64,000 bases of DNA, taken from contig NZ_CP043653.1 in NCBI RefSeq assembly GCF_014217685.1, positions 996,419 to 1,060,418 on the forward strand, given 5' to 3'. Position 1 is the first letter of the stretch; each line of letters starts with the position of its first letter. Both the position numbers and the translations under genes were made by a program. This document shows positions 1 to 8,330 of this stretch, piece after piece. The notes beneath the pieces were generated by a model. That model saw nothing but the letters and a program-made list of their open reading frames with translations, ran no database searches and was not told the DNA's origin. This stretch comes from Glaciihabitans sp. INWT7. Lineage in GTDB: Bacteria; Actinomycetota; Actinomycetes; Actinomycetales; Microbacteriaceae.

Positions 1-1
1 G

Positions 2-247
2 CTCCTGCTCGTGCCCCTCGACTTCTGCGCCATCGCCTACGCCCGCACGAGCAGGCAGGCCGCACTCGTCGGCACCCTCGTCTTCGGTGCGATCAACGCC
101 GCGGTCGCGGTCACGATCGCCTCGTTCGGGTCGCTCGTCGCGCTCGAGATCCTGCTCGCTCCGGTGATCGCGCTGGTAGTGATCGGCCGCAGTCGGCGCG
201 GCAGGCTGCCCGACGGCGCCGCTCAGCGAGGGCGACGCGGGGCGTAG
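2..247 (+). CDS. C-terminal end of a membrane protein (partial)
   Basis: The reading frame is open from the left edge of the window, so the gene begins outside it. About 81 residues are visible. They contain two hydrophobic stretches that could be membrane segments (one Ala/Val-rich, one rich in Leu/Val/Ile) and end in an Arg/Gly-rich basic tail, as expected for a cytoplasmic C-terminus. The last 25 bases overlap the 3' end of the convergent MFS gene. No family could be recognised from this fragment. Confidence 0.45.
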   Translation, partial: LLLVPLDFCAIAYARTSRQAALVGTLVFGAINAAVAVTIASFGSLVALEILLAPVIALVVIGRSRRGRLPDGAAQRGRRGA

Positions 248-1467
248 CGCGGCACGTAACGCAGCAGCACGCCCGCCCCGATGAGGCCGACGATCCCCAG
301 GACACCGCTGGCGAAGGCGATCGAGACCGCGGCGGTGAGCGCCGAGAGCGCGAGGGGCGAGACCGCGCTTCCGGCATCTCCGGTGAATCGCCACGCTCCG
401 AGGAACGGTGCCGGATTTTTCTGGTCGGCGAGGTCCGCCCCCAGGGTCATGAGGATGCCGCTTCCGAGCCCATTCGCGATCGACATGAAGAAGGCGGCGG
501 CGATGAACCACGGCACGGCACTGGCGAGGTCATGTGTGACGGCGAGCGCGAGGTGCCCCACGCCGAGTCCGATCATCGAGGGAAGGGCGCTCCACAGTCG
601 ACCGAAGCGGTCCATGATCTGACCGCTCGCATAGAAGAGCCCGAAGTCGAGGGCCCCGGCCGCGCCGATGATCAGGGCCGTCTGGGCATCCGGGATCCCG
701 ATGCTCACCGCCCAGAGAGGCAGGATCACCTGGCGGCTCGCCCGCATCGCCCCGACAAGCGCCGCTCCGGTTCCGAGCCGCGACAGCACGGCGCGGGAAG
801 CCCAGATCGTGCGGAACAGCCCCGTCGATTCCGCGGCGACGAACGCCGTCCCCGTCCGCTCGGATGTGGTCGTTCCTCGTTCGGTGATCGACTCGACCGG
901 ATCCCGCAGCAGTAGCAGTGAGGCTGCCGCCGCGACGCAACACACGATGTGCACCCAGAAGACGGACTGCGTCGAGCCGGAGAGATGGATCACCGCCGCC
1001 GCCACGAAGGGGCCGATGAAATAGCCGAGACGGAAGGTTCCGCCGAGAGTCGACAGCGCCCTGGCGCGAAAGGGGCGCGGCACGAAGCTGGTCATGAACG
1101 CGTGACGGGCCAGTGCGAAGACGGCGGTCGAGAGTCCGATGGCGAAGATGCCGAGCCCGAGGATCCACGGGTTGGGTGCCGCGAGGGCGGTCACCAGCCC
1201 GACGATCGAGAGAAGGGCCGCGTAGATCATGGCGGTGCGTTCGCCGATGCGGCTGACGATCCACCCGCTCGGGATGTCACCGAAGAGTTCGCCGAGCAGG
1301 ATCATCGAGGCGATGACCCCGGCGACCGCGAGGGACGCCCCGAGGTTATCGGCCACCTGCGGGATGATCGGGATGATCGCACCCTCGCCCACCGAGAAGA
1401 GCAGCGTCGGCACGATGGCCGGCAACGCGATCGAGCGGAAACTGAAGTCCGGCTCGCTGGTGCTCAT
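223..1467 (-). CDS. MFS transporter, probable drug/metabolite exporter
   Basis: A 414-residue polytopic membrane protein of the major facilitator superfamily, with about 12 hydrophobic segments. The N-terminal half has the loop 2-3 signature ([20 protein letters not shown]) around residues 57-76. Length and layout fit a DHA1-type proton-driven exporter; the substrate cannot be told. The reading frame stays open far upstream, but that part lies antisense to prfB and is not protein-like. The ATG at 1467 is chosen because a GGAGG motif lies just upstream and the hydrophobic core begins soon after. A TAGCCT box lies 8 bases before the start. It is divergent from prfB with a 60-base gap. Confidence 0.85.
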   Translation of the reverse strand: MSTSEPDFSFRSIALPAIVPTLLFSVGEGAIIPIIPQVADNLGASLAVAGVIASMILLGELFGDIPSGWIVSRIGERTAMIYAALLSIVGLVTALAAPNPWILGLGIFAIGLSTAVFALARHAFMTSFVPRPFRARALSTLGGTFRLGYFIGPFVAAAVIHLSGSTQSVFWVHIVCCVAAAASLLLLRDPVESITERGTTTSERTGTAFVAAESTGLFRTIWASRAVLSRLGTGAALVGAMRASRQVILPLWAVSIGIPDAQTALIIGAAGALDFGLFYASGQIMDRFGRLWSALPSMIGLGVGHLALAVTHDLASAVPWFIAAAFFMSIANGLGSGILMTLGADLADQKNPAPFLGAWRFTGDAGSAVSPLALSALTAAVSIAFASGVLGIVGLIGAGVLLRYVPRYAPRRPR

Positions 1468-1527
1468 CGCCTCCGAGGCTACCCGCTCAGGGGGCGAAGG
1501 CTTGCACCCGGTAGTCTTGACGGCGAT

Positions 1528-2637
1528 ATGGACGAGCTCGATTTTTCTGAACAGATCGCCGCACTCCGCTCGACCTTCGCGGACATCCGCGCCGTCGTCG
1601 GCGTGGAGAAACTCCAGCGTGAGATCGCGGACCTGAGTGAGCAGGCCGGTGTGCCCGACCTCTGGGACGACACCGACAAGGCCCAGAAGATCACCTCCGA
1701 CCTCTCTCACCGCCAGGCGGAGCTCGCTAAGATCGTGAGCATCCAGAGCCGGCTCGATGATCTCGAGATCATGGTCGAGCTCGCCAATGAGGAGGAGGAT
1801 GCTTCGGCCGCAGCCGATGCGGGGGCCGAGCTGTCCAGCATCCAGAAGCTGCTCGGGGAGCTGGAGGTGCAGACCCTGCTCAACGGAGAGTTCGACTCGC
1901 GCGCCGCAGTGCTCACCATCCGTGCCGGTGCCGGGGGAGTGGATGCCTCGGACTTCGCCGAAATGCTGATGCGCATGTACCTCCGCTGGGCGGAGCAGCA
2001 CAACTATCCGGCGAAGGTGCTCGACACGAGCTACGCCGAAGAGGCCGGAATCAAGTCCACGACGATCGAGGTCGACGCGCCCTACGCGTTCGGAACGATG
2101 AGCGTCGAGGCCGGCACGCATCGTCTCGTTCGCATGAGCCCGTTCAACTCCGCGGGCAAGCGTCAGACCAGTTTCGCTGCGGTCGAGGTGATCCCGCTGA
2201 TCGAGACCACCGATGTGATCGAGGTGCCGGAGGGCGACATCCGCGTGGATGTCTTCCGCTCGAGCGGCCCCGGCGGCCAGTCGGTGAACACCACAGACTC
2301 TGCCGTGCGCATCACCCACATCCCCACCGGCACCGTGGTGTCGATGCAGAACGAGAAGAGCCAGATCCAGAACCGGGCCGCCGCCATGCGGGTGCTGCAA
2401 TCGCGGCTGCTTCTTATCGAACGGGAGCGCGAGGCCGCCCAGAAGAAGGAACTTGCCGGAGTGATCACCGCAAGCTGGGGCGACCAGATGCGCAGTTACG
2501 TGCTGGCGCCGTACCAGATGGTGAAGGATCTGCGCACGGACTACGAAGTCAACAACCCGACCGCGGTCTTCGACGGGGACCTCGACGGCTTCATCAACGC
2601 CGGCATCAAGTGGCGCAAGCGCGACCAGAGCGAGTAG
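1528..2637 (+). CDS. prfB: peptide chain release factor 2
   Basis: Class I release factor RF2 (369 aa), which ends translation at UGA and UAA codons. An N-terminal coiled-coil domain (residues 1-110) is followed by the RF core. The tripeptide SPF at about residues 204-206 is the RF2-type stop-codon reader, and GGQ at about 249-251 (context [12 protein letters not shown]) is the peptidyl-tRNA hydrolysis motif. The frame is continuous from ATG to stop, so the autoregulatory UGA frameshift found near codon 26 of many prfB genes is absent. There is no clear ribosome binding site; a TAGTCT box lies 10 bases before the ATG. Immediately downstream is a repeat with hairpins that separates it from a convergent gene. 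Confidence 0.97.
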   Translation: MDELDFSEQIAALRSTFADIRAVVGVEKLQREIADLSEQAGVPDLWDDTDKAQKITSDLSHRQAELAKIVSIQSRLDDLEIMVELANEEEDASAAADAGAELSSIQKLLGELEVQTLLNGEFDSRAAVLTIRAGAGGVDASDFAEMLMRMYLRWAEQHNYPAKVLDTSYAEEAGIKSTTIEVDAPYAFGTMSVEAGTHRLVRMSPFNSAGKRQTSFAAVEVIPLIETTDVIEVPEGDIRVDVFRSSGPGGQSVNTTDSAVRITHIPTGTVVSMQNEKSQIQNRAAAMRVLQSRLLLIEREREAAQKKELAGVITASWGDQMRSYVLAPYQMVKDLRTDYEVNNPTAVFDGDLDGFINAGIKWRKRDQSE

Positions 2638-2645
2638 CTCGGCCC

Positions 2646-2760
2646 GGTCTCGCTGCACTCGCTGGCGCTCGCCGCTCGACCACCGACGCACGCGCCGGTC
2701 GAGCCGGTCGCTGAGCGACCTGCTCGACCAGCGCGGTGCATGGCCGACCGCCTCGAGACC
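2646..2760. repeat. intergenic repeat element with inverted ends and hairpins
   Basis: The 120-base gap between convergent genes is bounded by GGTCTCG (2646-2652) and CGAGACC (2754-2760), an inverted pair. Inside are a GCTCGACC/GGTCGAGC stem and a perfect GGTCGC-TGA-GCGACC hairpin at 2706-2720. The segment containing GCTCGCCGCTCGAC is also found in the element near 63.1 kb. From general familiarity, sequences of this kind recur between genes in Microbacteriaceae; I cannot name the family. It probably acts as a bidirectional terminator. Confidence 0.6.
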
Positions 2761-3968
2761 TAGGCGGGAAGGGTCTCCGGGGCGTCCCCGAAGTCGTCGA
2801 TCGGCAGTCGCACCCCGCCCTGCAAGGCAGACTGGTGCGCGACGATGCCGGGGAGGGTGAACCGAGCGGCGACCCAGGCGTTCACCGGGGGGAGCGTTCC
2901 ATTGACGACCGCGGTGACGAAGTCGTCGGCGAGGAAGTGGTGGCTGCCCTCGTGCCCGTCCGGTGCGCCGAGGAAGCTCTCGGGCAGGCGCGAGGCGTCG
3001 TGCACCGGGGCGTGGCCGGAGATGAAGGAGGCGCGCAGCTCCGGCGCGACGTGAGCGAGCGCCGCATCATCCGCATCCATCGTCTCGGCGGTGGCGAGGA
3101 GCGCTGTCACGTCTTCGACGCCCTCCTTGTTCTGCCAGACCGATACCTCGGCGAGCTGTTCGAAGCTGCCCTCGGTGCCGAAGAAGCGGAAGCGGGACTC
3201 GCGGATGTGCGAGGGATACCCCACCCGCCGCATTTCGTTGATGCGCATCGATCCCCCGCCGGCCAACTCGAAGAGTGCGGTCGCGTTGGAGAAATCGTTG
3301 TCGAACATGCTGGTCTCCCGGTCGAAGACGCCGTCTCCGCGGTCATCCGTCACCCCGATGCAACTCACGCTGACGGCGTGGGTGGGGATCGCGCCCAGCA
3401 CTCCGCCGATGGAATGGGTGGGGTAGAGCATGGGTGGGTAGCTCGCGGTGCGCTTCCACTCGGGTCCGCCGCTGTATTCGTAGGCCGCGTAGAACCCGAG
3501 ATCCATGTCGTGCACGTAGTCGCCCTCGGCGTAGAAGACCCGACCGAAGGCCCCGTCGGCGAACTTCTCTCGGGCATACACGGTGGCCGGGTTGTAGTAG
3601 CTGGTCTCACCCATCATGTAGGTGAGGCCGGTTTCACGCACGGCGTCGATGATCGCGGAGATCTCCTCCTCGGTGATCGCCATGGGCACTGCCGAATAGA
3701 CGTGCTTGCCCGCCCGCAGGGCTTCGAGCACGAGAGACCCGTGGGTCCACCGCTGGGTGAAGATGGCGATCGCGTCCACATCGGAGGCGAGCATGGCGGC
3801 GAAGTCGGTGACGGTGCCATCGAGCTCCTGGGCCTCGTTCAACTCCGTTGCACGCTCCGGAAGAAGGTCTGTCACCAGAACCCGGGAAACCTGGGGGTGG
3901 AGTTTGAACAGCTTCGAGAACTGGCCGGCGAACTGGCCGGCGCCGACGACACCGATGGAGATCGACAT
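2760..3968 (-). CDS. Gfo/Idh/MocA family oxidoreductase
   Basis: A 402-residue NAD(P)-dependent oxidoreductase. The N-terminus has a Rossmann glycine motif (GVVGAGQFAGQF, about residues 5-16) followed by the typical Gfo/Idh sequence with GKHVYSAVPMA around residue 90, equivalent to the conserved EKP region. The C-terminal half fits the alpha/beta substrate domain. Members act on sugars, inositols or related polyols; the substrate is unknown. The ATG at 3968 is preferred over an in-frame TTG two codons upstream because AAAGG lies six bases before it. It stands alone, divergent from ftsE. A perfect 12-bp palindrome lies about 60 bases upstream. No sugar transporter or kinase is adjacent. Confidence 0.85.
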   Translation of the reverse strand: MSISIGVVGAGQFAGQFSKLFKLHPQVSRVLVTDLLPERATELNEAQELDGTVTDFAAMLASDVDAIAIFTQRWTHGSLVLEALRAGKHVYSAVPMAITEEEISAIIDAVRETGLTYMMGETSYYNPATVYAREKFADGAFGRVFYAEGDYVHDMDLGFYAAYEYSGGPEWKRTASYPPMLYPTHSIGGVLGAIPTHAVSVSCIGVTDDRGDGVFDRETSMFDNDFSNATALFELAGGGSMRINEMRRVGYPSHIRESRFRFFGTEGSFEQLAEVSVWQNKEGVEDVTALLATAETMDADDAALAHVAPELRASFISGHAPVHDASRLPESFLGAPDGHEGSHHFLADDFVTAVVNGTLPPVNAWVAARFTLPGIVAHQSALQGGVRLPIDDFGDAPETLPA

Positions 3969-4030
3969 GGGCAACCTTTCTGGGGGAGAGCAGCATCATC
4001 GCTGCGCGGATCTGTACTTCTCAGCCAAAT

Positions 4031-4042
4031 CTACTCGAGTAG
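4031..4042. promoter_or_regulatory. 12-bp perfect palindrome, candidate operator
   Basis: The sequence CTACTCGAGTAG is its own reverse complement and lies in the 158-base gap between the divergent oxidoreductase gene and ftsE, about 60 bases upstream of the oxidoreductase start. It may be an operator for a sugar-responsive regulator encoded elsewhere. Nothing proves this; a 12-bp palindrome can occur by chance. Confidence 0.3.
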
Positions 4043-4126
4043 GCCCCGTCGGTGCTTTCTGAGAGTCGCGACATCCGGCCTGTCGCTCTTCGCGATTCGG
4101 GAGTAGCTCCTTAGAGTCAAACGATC

Positions 4127-4897
4127 ATGATTCGGTTTGATCAGGTAACCAAGCTCTACAAGGGAAACGCGCGCCCGGCGCTCAATGCGGTCACGCTTGA
4201 GATCCTTCGCGGCGAATTCGTCTTCCTCGTTGGAGCATCCGGCAGCGGCAAGTCCAGCTTCCTGCGCCTCGTGCTCAAGGAGGAGAACCCCTCCAAGGGG
4301 CAGATCCACGTGCTCGGGCAGAATCTCGGGCAGCTCACCAGCCGCAAGGTGCCCTATTTCCGGCGCAATCTCGGCGTGGTCTTCCAGGATTTCCGGCTGC
4401 TCCCGCAGAAGAACGTCTTCGACAACGTGGCCTTCTCACTCCAGGTGATCGGCAAGTCCCGGGGATTCATCCAGGAGGCGGTCCCGGATGTCTTGAAAAT
4501 GGTCGGCCTCGCCGGCAAGACCAACCGTCTGCCGCACGAACTCTCCGGCGGTGAGCAGCAGCGAGTCGCGATCGCGCGCGCCATCGTGAACAAGCCCGCG
4601 ATCCTGCTGGCGGACGAGCCGACCGGAAACCTCGACCCCTCGACCTCCGCCGGGATCATGACGCTGCTCGAGCGCATCAGCCAGAGCGGCACCACTGTGA
4701 TCATGGCCACCCACGACGCGGGGATCGTCGATCAGATGCAGCGCCGCGTGATCGAACTTGTCAGCGGCCAGATCGTGCGTGACGAGCGCCAGGGTGGCTA
4801 TCAGACCCAGGCCATTCCGCTGCAGGGCTTCGGTCCCGCATCCGTCTCCCGCTCCAATCTCGGCATCGCCGGGCAGGCAGAGGAGGTCTCGCGATGA
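4127..4897 (+). CDS. ftsE: cell division ATP-binding protein FtsE
   Basis: ABC-type ATPase (256 aa) that pairs with FtsX to control septal peptidoglycan hydrolases from the cytoplasmic side of the membrane. Walker A GASGSGKS is at residues 36-43, the Q-loop in [10 protein letters not shown] near 85-93, the signature LSGGEQQR at 139-146, Walker B ILLADEP at 159-165, and the H-loop in MATHD near 195. The body matches FtsE closely; a roughly 30-residue C-terminal extension is usual in actinobacteria. Its 3' end overlaps ftsX by four bases (ATGA), so the two are translated together. A TAGAGT box lies 9 bases before the ATG and there is no clear ribosome binding site. Confidence 0.96.
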   Translation: MIRFDQVTKLYKGNARPALNAVTLEILRGEFVFLVGASGSGKSSFLRLVLKEENPSKGQIHVLGQNLGQLTSRKVPYFRRNLGVVFQDFRLLPQKNVFDNVAFSLQVIGKSRGFIQEAVPDVLKMVGLAGKTNRLPHELSGGEQQRVAIARAIVNKPAILLADEPTGNLDPSTSAGIMTLLERISQSGTTVIMATHDAGIVDQMQRRVIELVSGQIVRDERQGGYQTQAIPLQGFGPASVSRSNLGIAGQAEEVSR

Positions 4898-5808
4898 GAT
4901 TCGGTCTGATCATGTCCGAAGTCGGCAACGGGCTCCGACGCAACATCTCTATGGTCGTCTCTGTCGTTCTGGTCACCTTCATCTCACTCACCTTCGTGGG
5001 CGCCGCCATCCTGCTGCAGTTCCAGATCGGGCAGATGAAGGGCTACTGGAACGACCGTGCGCAAGTCTCGGTCTACATGTGCACCGACTCCTCCACCGCG
5101 GGTCAGTGCAACCTGGTCGAGGCGACGAAGAGCCAGAAGGCGGATGTCGAGGCCCAGCTCAAGTCGCCGGCCCTGGCCGGTCTGATCAAATCGGTCACCT
5201 TCGAGAACCACGACCAGGTCTACAAGAACTACAAGACCTACTTCAAAGACACCACCGGTGCGGACTTCATCACGCCGGCTTTTCTCTCTGAGACCTTCTC
5301 GATCAACCTCAAGGACCCGTCGAAAGCCGATGTGATCCGGGAGAGCGTCGCGAGTCTCGCCGGGGTCGAGCAGGTCGTCGACCAGCGGAAGTACCTCGAT
5401 CCGATCTTCGCAGCGCTCAACGCCGCTAGTCTCACGGCGGTGAGCATCGCGGTGCTCATGCTCGTGGCCGCCGTGCTCCTCATCGCCACCACGATCCGGC
5501 TGTCGGCATTCTCGAGGCGACGGGAGCTGGGGATCATGCGCCTGGTGGGCGCGTCGAACCGGTTCATCCAGACCCCGTTCATCCTGGAAGGGGTGATCGC
5601 CGCGCTCATCGGATCGGTGCTCGCGAGCCTCGCGGTCGTCTCGATCGTGCGGTTCTTCGTGCAGGGGTACCTGGGCTCCCAGTCCCTCGACACCCCGTTC
5701 ATCGGTCTGTCGGAGGCCTATATCGTCGTGCCGATCCTCCTCGTGGTCGGAGCGGTGCTCGCCGCGGCATCCGCGAGTTTCGCGATCAGCCGCTACCTGA
5801 AGGTCTAG
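4894..5808 (+). CDS. ftsX: cell division protein FtsX
   Basis: Permease-like membrane partner of FtsE (304 aa). One membrane segment lies near residues 20-45. A large extracytoplasmic domain follows (about 45-180) and contains two Cys residues (in YMCTDSS and QCNLVE), possibly a disulfide pair. Three membrane segments lie in the C-terminal half, with the FtsX-domain motif [13 protein letters not shown] near residue 210. In actinobacteria the extracellular loop engages an NlpC/P60 hydrolase such as RipC; none is encoded here. It overlaps ftsE by ATGA and precedes smpB by 62 bases. Confidence 0.96.
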   Translation: MRFGLIMSEVGNGLRRNISMVVSVVLVTFISLTFVGAAILLQFQIGQMKGYWNDRAQVSVYMCTDSSTAGQCNLVEATKSQKADVEAQLKSPALAGLIKSVTFENHDQVYKNYKTYFKDTTGADFITPAFLSETFSINLKDPSKADVIRESVASLAGVEQVVDQRKYLDPIFAALNAASLTAVSIAVLMLVAAVLLIATTIRLSAFSRRRELGIMRLVGASNRFIQTPFILEGVIAALIGSVLASLAVVSIVRFFVQGYLGSQSLDTPFIGLSEAYIVVPILLVVGAVLAAASASFAISRYLKV

Positions 5809-5870
5809 ACCCCGTTAGGGTGGAGGGCTGCGCGCGGATCGTCTGCGCGCAATCAATCCAGGAGTGAATC

Positions 5871-6347
5871 GTGCCGAAGGAACGTGGTCAGAAGGTTGTG
5901 GCCACCAATCGCAAAGCGCGCCACGACTACACGATCGAAGACACCTATGAGGCGGGACTGGTTCTCACCGGCACCGAGGTGAAGTCGTTGCGTGAGGGTC
6001 GGGCGTCCCTCGTCGACGGCTACGCCTTCGTCGAGTACGGCGAAGCCTGGCTGGATGCCGTGCACATTCCCGAATACAACCAGGGCACGTGGAACAACCA
6101 TCCGCCCCGCCGCAAGCGCAAACTCCTGCTGCATAAGGCGCAGATCCTCAAGATCCACAACAAGACCAAAGAGGGCGGCTACACCCTCGTGCCGCTGAAG
6201 ATCTACTTCAGCGACGGACGCGCAAAGGTCGAGATCGCCGTTGCCAAGGGCAAGCGCGAGTACGACAAGCGCCAGGCGCTGCGCGAGCGCCAGGACAACC
6301 GCGAAGCGGACCGGGCCATGTCTGCGCGCCGCAACCTCGGCGACTGA
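5871..6347 (+). CDS. smpB: SsrA-binding protein SmpB
   Basis: RNA-binding partner of tmRNA in trans-translation (158 aa, normal length). SmpB hallmarks are visible: [19 protein letters not shown] near the N-terminus, [10 protein letters not shown] near residues 34-43, and a basic C-terminal tail ([16 protein letters not shown]) that probes the empty mRNA channel of stalled ribosomes. Translation starts at a GTG preceded by CAGGAG eight bases upstream. The tmRNA gene lies about 0.9 kb downstream on the same strand, past one gene on the opposite strand. Confidence 0.97.
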   Translation: MPKERGQKVVATNRKARHDYTIEDTYEAGLVLTGTEVKSLREGRASLVDGYAFVEYGEAWLDAVHIPEYNQGTWNNHPPRRKRKLLLHKAQILKIHNKTKEGGYTLVPLKIYFSDGRAKVEIAVAKGKREYDKRQALRERQDNREADRAMSARRNLGD

Positions 6348-6392
6348 GGCCTGCGCACTCGCCTTATGCGGCAGGAGATCAACCGGAGTGCC

Positions 6393-7061
6393 TCAGCTGG
6401 CGATGAACCGCGCGTCGACCACCGCATCGATCTCGATGTCCTCCGGCGTGAGCGAGAGCTCCGGCGCGGACCCGGCGGCCATCATCCGCGACATCGGATG
6501 GGGCGCCCCACCCGCGGACGCGCCCACCTGGTCGCCGAGCATGCCCGGATCGGCGAGCGCGACCGCGCGCACGGAGCCGAGCCCGATGCTCTGGGCGTAG
6601 ACGCTGGCCTTCGCCACGGCATCCTTCACCGCCCGGGACCGCACCTCGGCGATCACGGCCGTCTTGCGCCCCTCCGTCAGAGCCCAGGTGATCGTGCCGA
6701 CGGTGAGGCCGTCGAGCACGGCCACCCTCTCGATCCACTCCGCCATCACGGCGAAATCACTGAACTTGGCGCTGAATCCAATGCGCGAGTGGAAGACCGG
6801 TGGAAGCTGCGCGCCATCCTGGCTCCAGGGTCGGGAACTCCAGACCTGGATGCTGTCGCTAGACCACCAGGTGATCGGACCGGTCGCGGGCGAATGCTGC
6901 TTCGCCAGCAGCGAACGTATGGTGGCCGACACGGTGACGGTCTTGGCGAACACCGGTTCGCGGACCGGCCCTTCGAAACCGACCGAGATCTGCACGGTGG
7001 CCCGTTCCGGCGGATAGAACGACGAGAATCTGCCCTGCACGGTGATGATGGTGTCGGTCAT
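6393..7061 (-). CDS. SIMPL domain-containing protein (DUF541)
   Basis: A 222-residue protein of the SIMPL/DUF541 type, recognised from the N-terminal ITVQGRFSSFYPPERATVQISVGFEG pattern and the Ala/Val-rich KDAVAKASVYAQSIGLG helix near residue 150. Family members are periplasmic or cytoplasmic proteins of poorly known role. No signal peptide is visible here, so it is probably cytoplasmic. The ATG at 7061 is preferred over the one four codons upstream because GGAG sits seven bases before it. It lies between smpB and ssrA on the opposite strand and is probably transcribed alone. Confidence 0.75.
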   Translation of the reverse strand: MTDTIITVQGRFSSFYPPERATVQISVGFEGPVREPVFAKTVTVSATIRSLLAKQHSPATGPITWWSSDSIQVWSSRPWSQDGAQLPPVFHSRIGFSAKFSDFAVMAEWIERVAVLDGLTVGTITWALTEGRKTAVIAEVRSRAVKDAVAKASVYAQSIGLGSVRAVALADPGMLGDQVGASAGGAPHPMSRMMAAGSAPELSLTPEDIEIDAVVDARFIAS

Positions 7062-7239
7062 GATCGTCTCCATTCGTGTTCGGCCGTGCCCTCATCATTC
7101 CACGGGCGGTGGATTCTGCCGGGGCATCCGACGTATGCTTGAGGGCTGCCGACAGGCAGTGGGGTTCGCTTGCGGGCCGTGACAATTCAACAGCGCGCGA
7201 TAGCTGCTCACTCTTCCTGCACGTCGGGAAGGTGCACCT

Positions 7240-7613
7240 GGGGATGATCGGTTTCGACATTGCCTGCGTGAGTGTGAGAAGCGGGTCGAGGATGCAGGGT
7301 TATCTCGTAAACGATCTCTGCAAACAATAAGTGCGAAATCTAACCGCGCTGACTTCGCTCTCGCTGCCTAAGCAAGAGCACTAATGAAGTCCGTCAGTCT
7401 GGGGATGCTCTCTAACCGGATCCTGGCGTAATTTAGGGAGATTGCTGCGGTGTTACGTCTCAGGGCGCCGCGGGACTTGAACTGGGACTGGGCTCGTCGG
7501 ATTGGATGCCAGTGGCAAATTCCGGAGCCGAGTAGAACGCCTTCACTGGATACACCCGTAGAAGGCATATGACCACAGCAGTGGACGGGGGTTCAATTCC
7601 CCCCATCTCCACC
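7240..7613 (+). ncRNA. ssrA: transfer-messenger RNA (tmRNA)
   Basis: The 5' end (GGGGATGATCGGTTTCGACA) is the classic start of one-piece tmRNA. The 3' end carries a T-arm (GGGGGTTCAATTCCCCC, about 7586-7602) and CATCTCC-ACC. GGGGATG at 7240-7246 pairs with CATCTCC to form the seven-base acceptor stem with one G-U pair. The tag reading frame at 7333-7371 starts at a GCG resume codon and encodes AKSNRADFALAA before TAA, ending in the DFALAA degron recognised by ClpXP-type proteases. The terminal CCA is not fully encoded. It rescues stalled ribosomes together with SmpB. Confidence 0.95.
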
Positions 7614-7697
7614 CTTGCGGCTGTCGCGCGTTGTTGAATGGTCGAAACAGACCTGCCGAATGTGGCATCCGTGGCGCTGAAGGCGGGACATCGACGC

Positions 7698-8324
7698 ATG
7701 GCCAGGAAGCGCGAGAAGCGCCCTGTTCCGGGCGCTCCCAAGCTGAGCCGTCCCTACGTGCGCCAGCCCGCGGGGGAGCCGATCTCCCTCGAGCGGGCCG
7801 TCGAGGAGGGGCTGCTGATCGCTCGGTCCGCGCTCACCATGGATGTGAAGAATCGCATCATCGTGAGTGCCCTTCGCGATGACCATCGCTTCGACGCGGC
7901 GGAGACTGCCTCGTGGGTCGCGCTGGAGTTGACCCACCTCTCGGCAGAGCAGGCCGGGTATGCCACGCGGATGACCGAGTTGGCCAACAGCCTGACCAGC
8001 GCCCGCGGCACGACCTCGAAAGAGCACGACTACGGCCCGCGGGACTTCCGCCAACTCACTCGCCGCGGCCTGGCCTACTCGTCCCTCTCCGACGAGCTCG
8101 CGCGGCTGGTGGACGACCGGGACTTCGTCGAGAGCGTCACGGAGGATGCCAGAAGCCAGGCCTGGTCGGAGCTCGGCACCGCGATCGAATCGCGGCTCGA
8201 CCATGGACCGATGCAGAAACCGGATGCCGACTACGAACTCGAACGGGACACCCGTCTGCGAGCCTTCATCGCCATCGATCTCGCCCGCTTGCGTCGGAGC
8301 GTCGGCGATATCGATTCGCGCTGA
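7698..8324 (+). CDS. conserved actinobacterial protein of unknown function
   Basis: A 208-residue soluble protein that I do not recognise. It starts with a very basic segment (MARKREKRPVPGAPK) and continues with predicted helices rich in Ala, Leu, Asp and Arg. There are no membrane segments, signal peptide or clear catalytic motif. The ATG at 7698 is preferred, with AGGCGGG about ten bases upstream; an earlier in-frame ATG at 7638 lies only 25 bases past the tmRNA end and would add 20 residues. It is followed seven bases later by the 3' end of the convergent amylosucrase gene. Confidence 0.6.
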   Translation: MARKREKRPVPGAPKLSRPYVRQPAGEPISLERAVEEGLLIARSALTMDVKNRIIVSALRDDHRFDAAETASWVALELTHLSAEQAGYATRMTELANSLTSARGTTSKEHDYGPRDFRQLTRRGLAYSSLSDELARLVDDRDFVESVTEDARSQAWSELGTAIESRLDHGPMQKPDADYELERDTRLRAFIAIDLARLRRSVGDIDSR

Positions 8325-8330
8325 ACCGCC

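Noticed and set aside
1468-2691. N-terminal extension of the MFS gene to 822 codons
   Set aside because: The extra part lies antisense to prfB, has no membrane or domain character, and the real start at 1467 fits the family.
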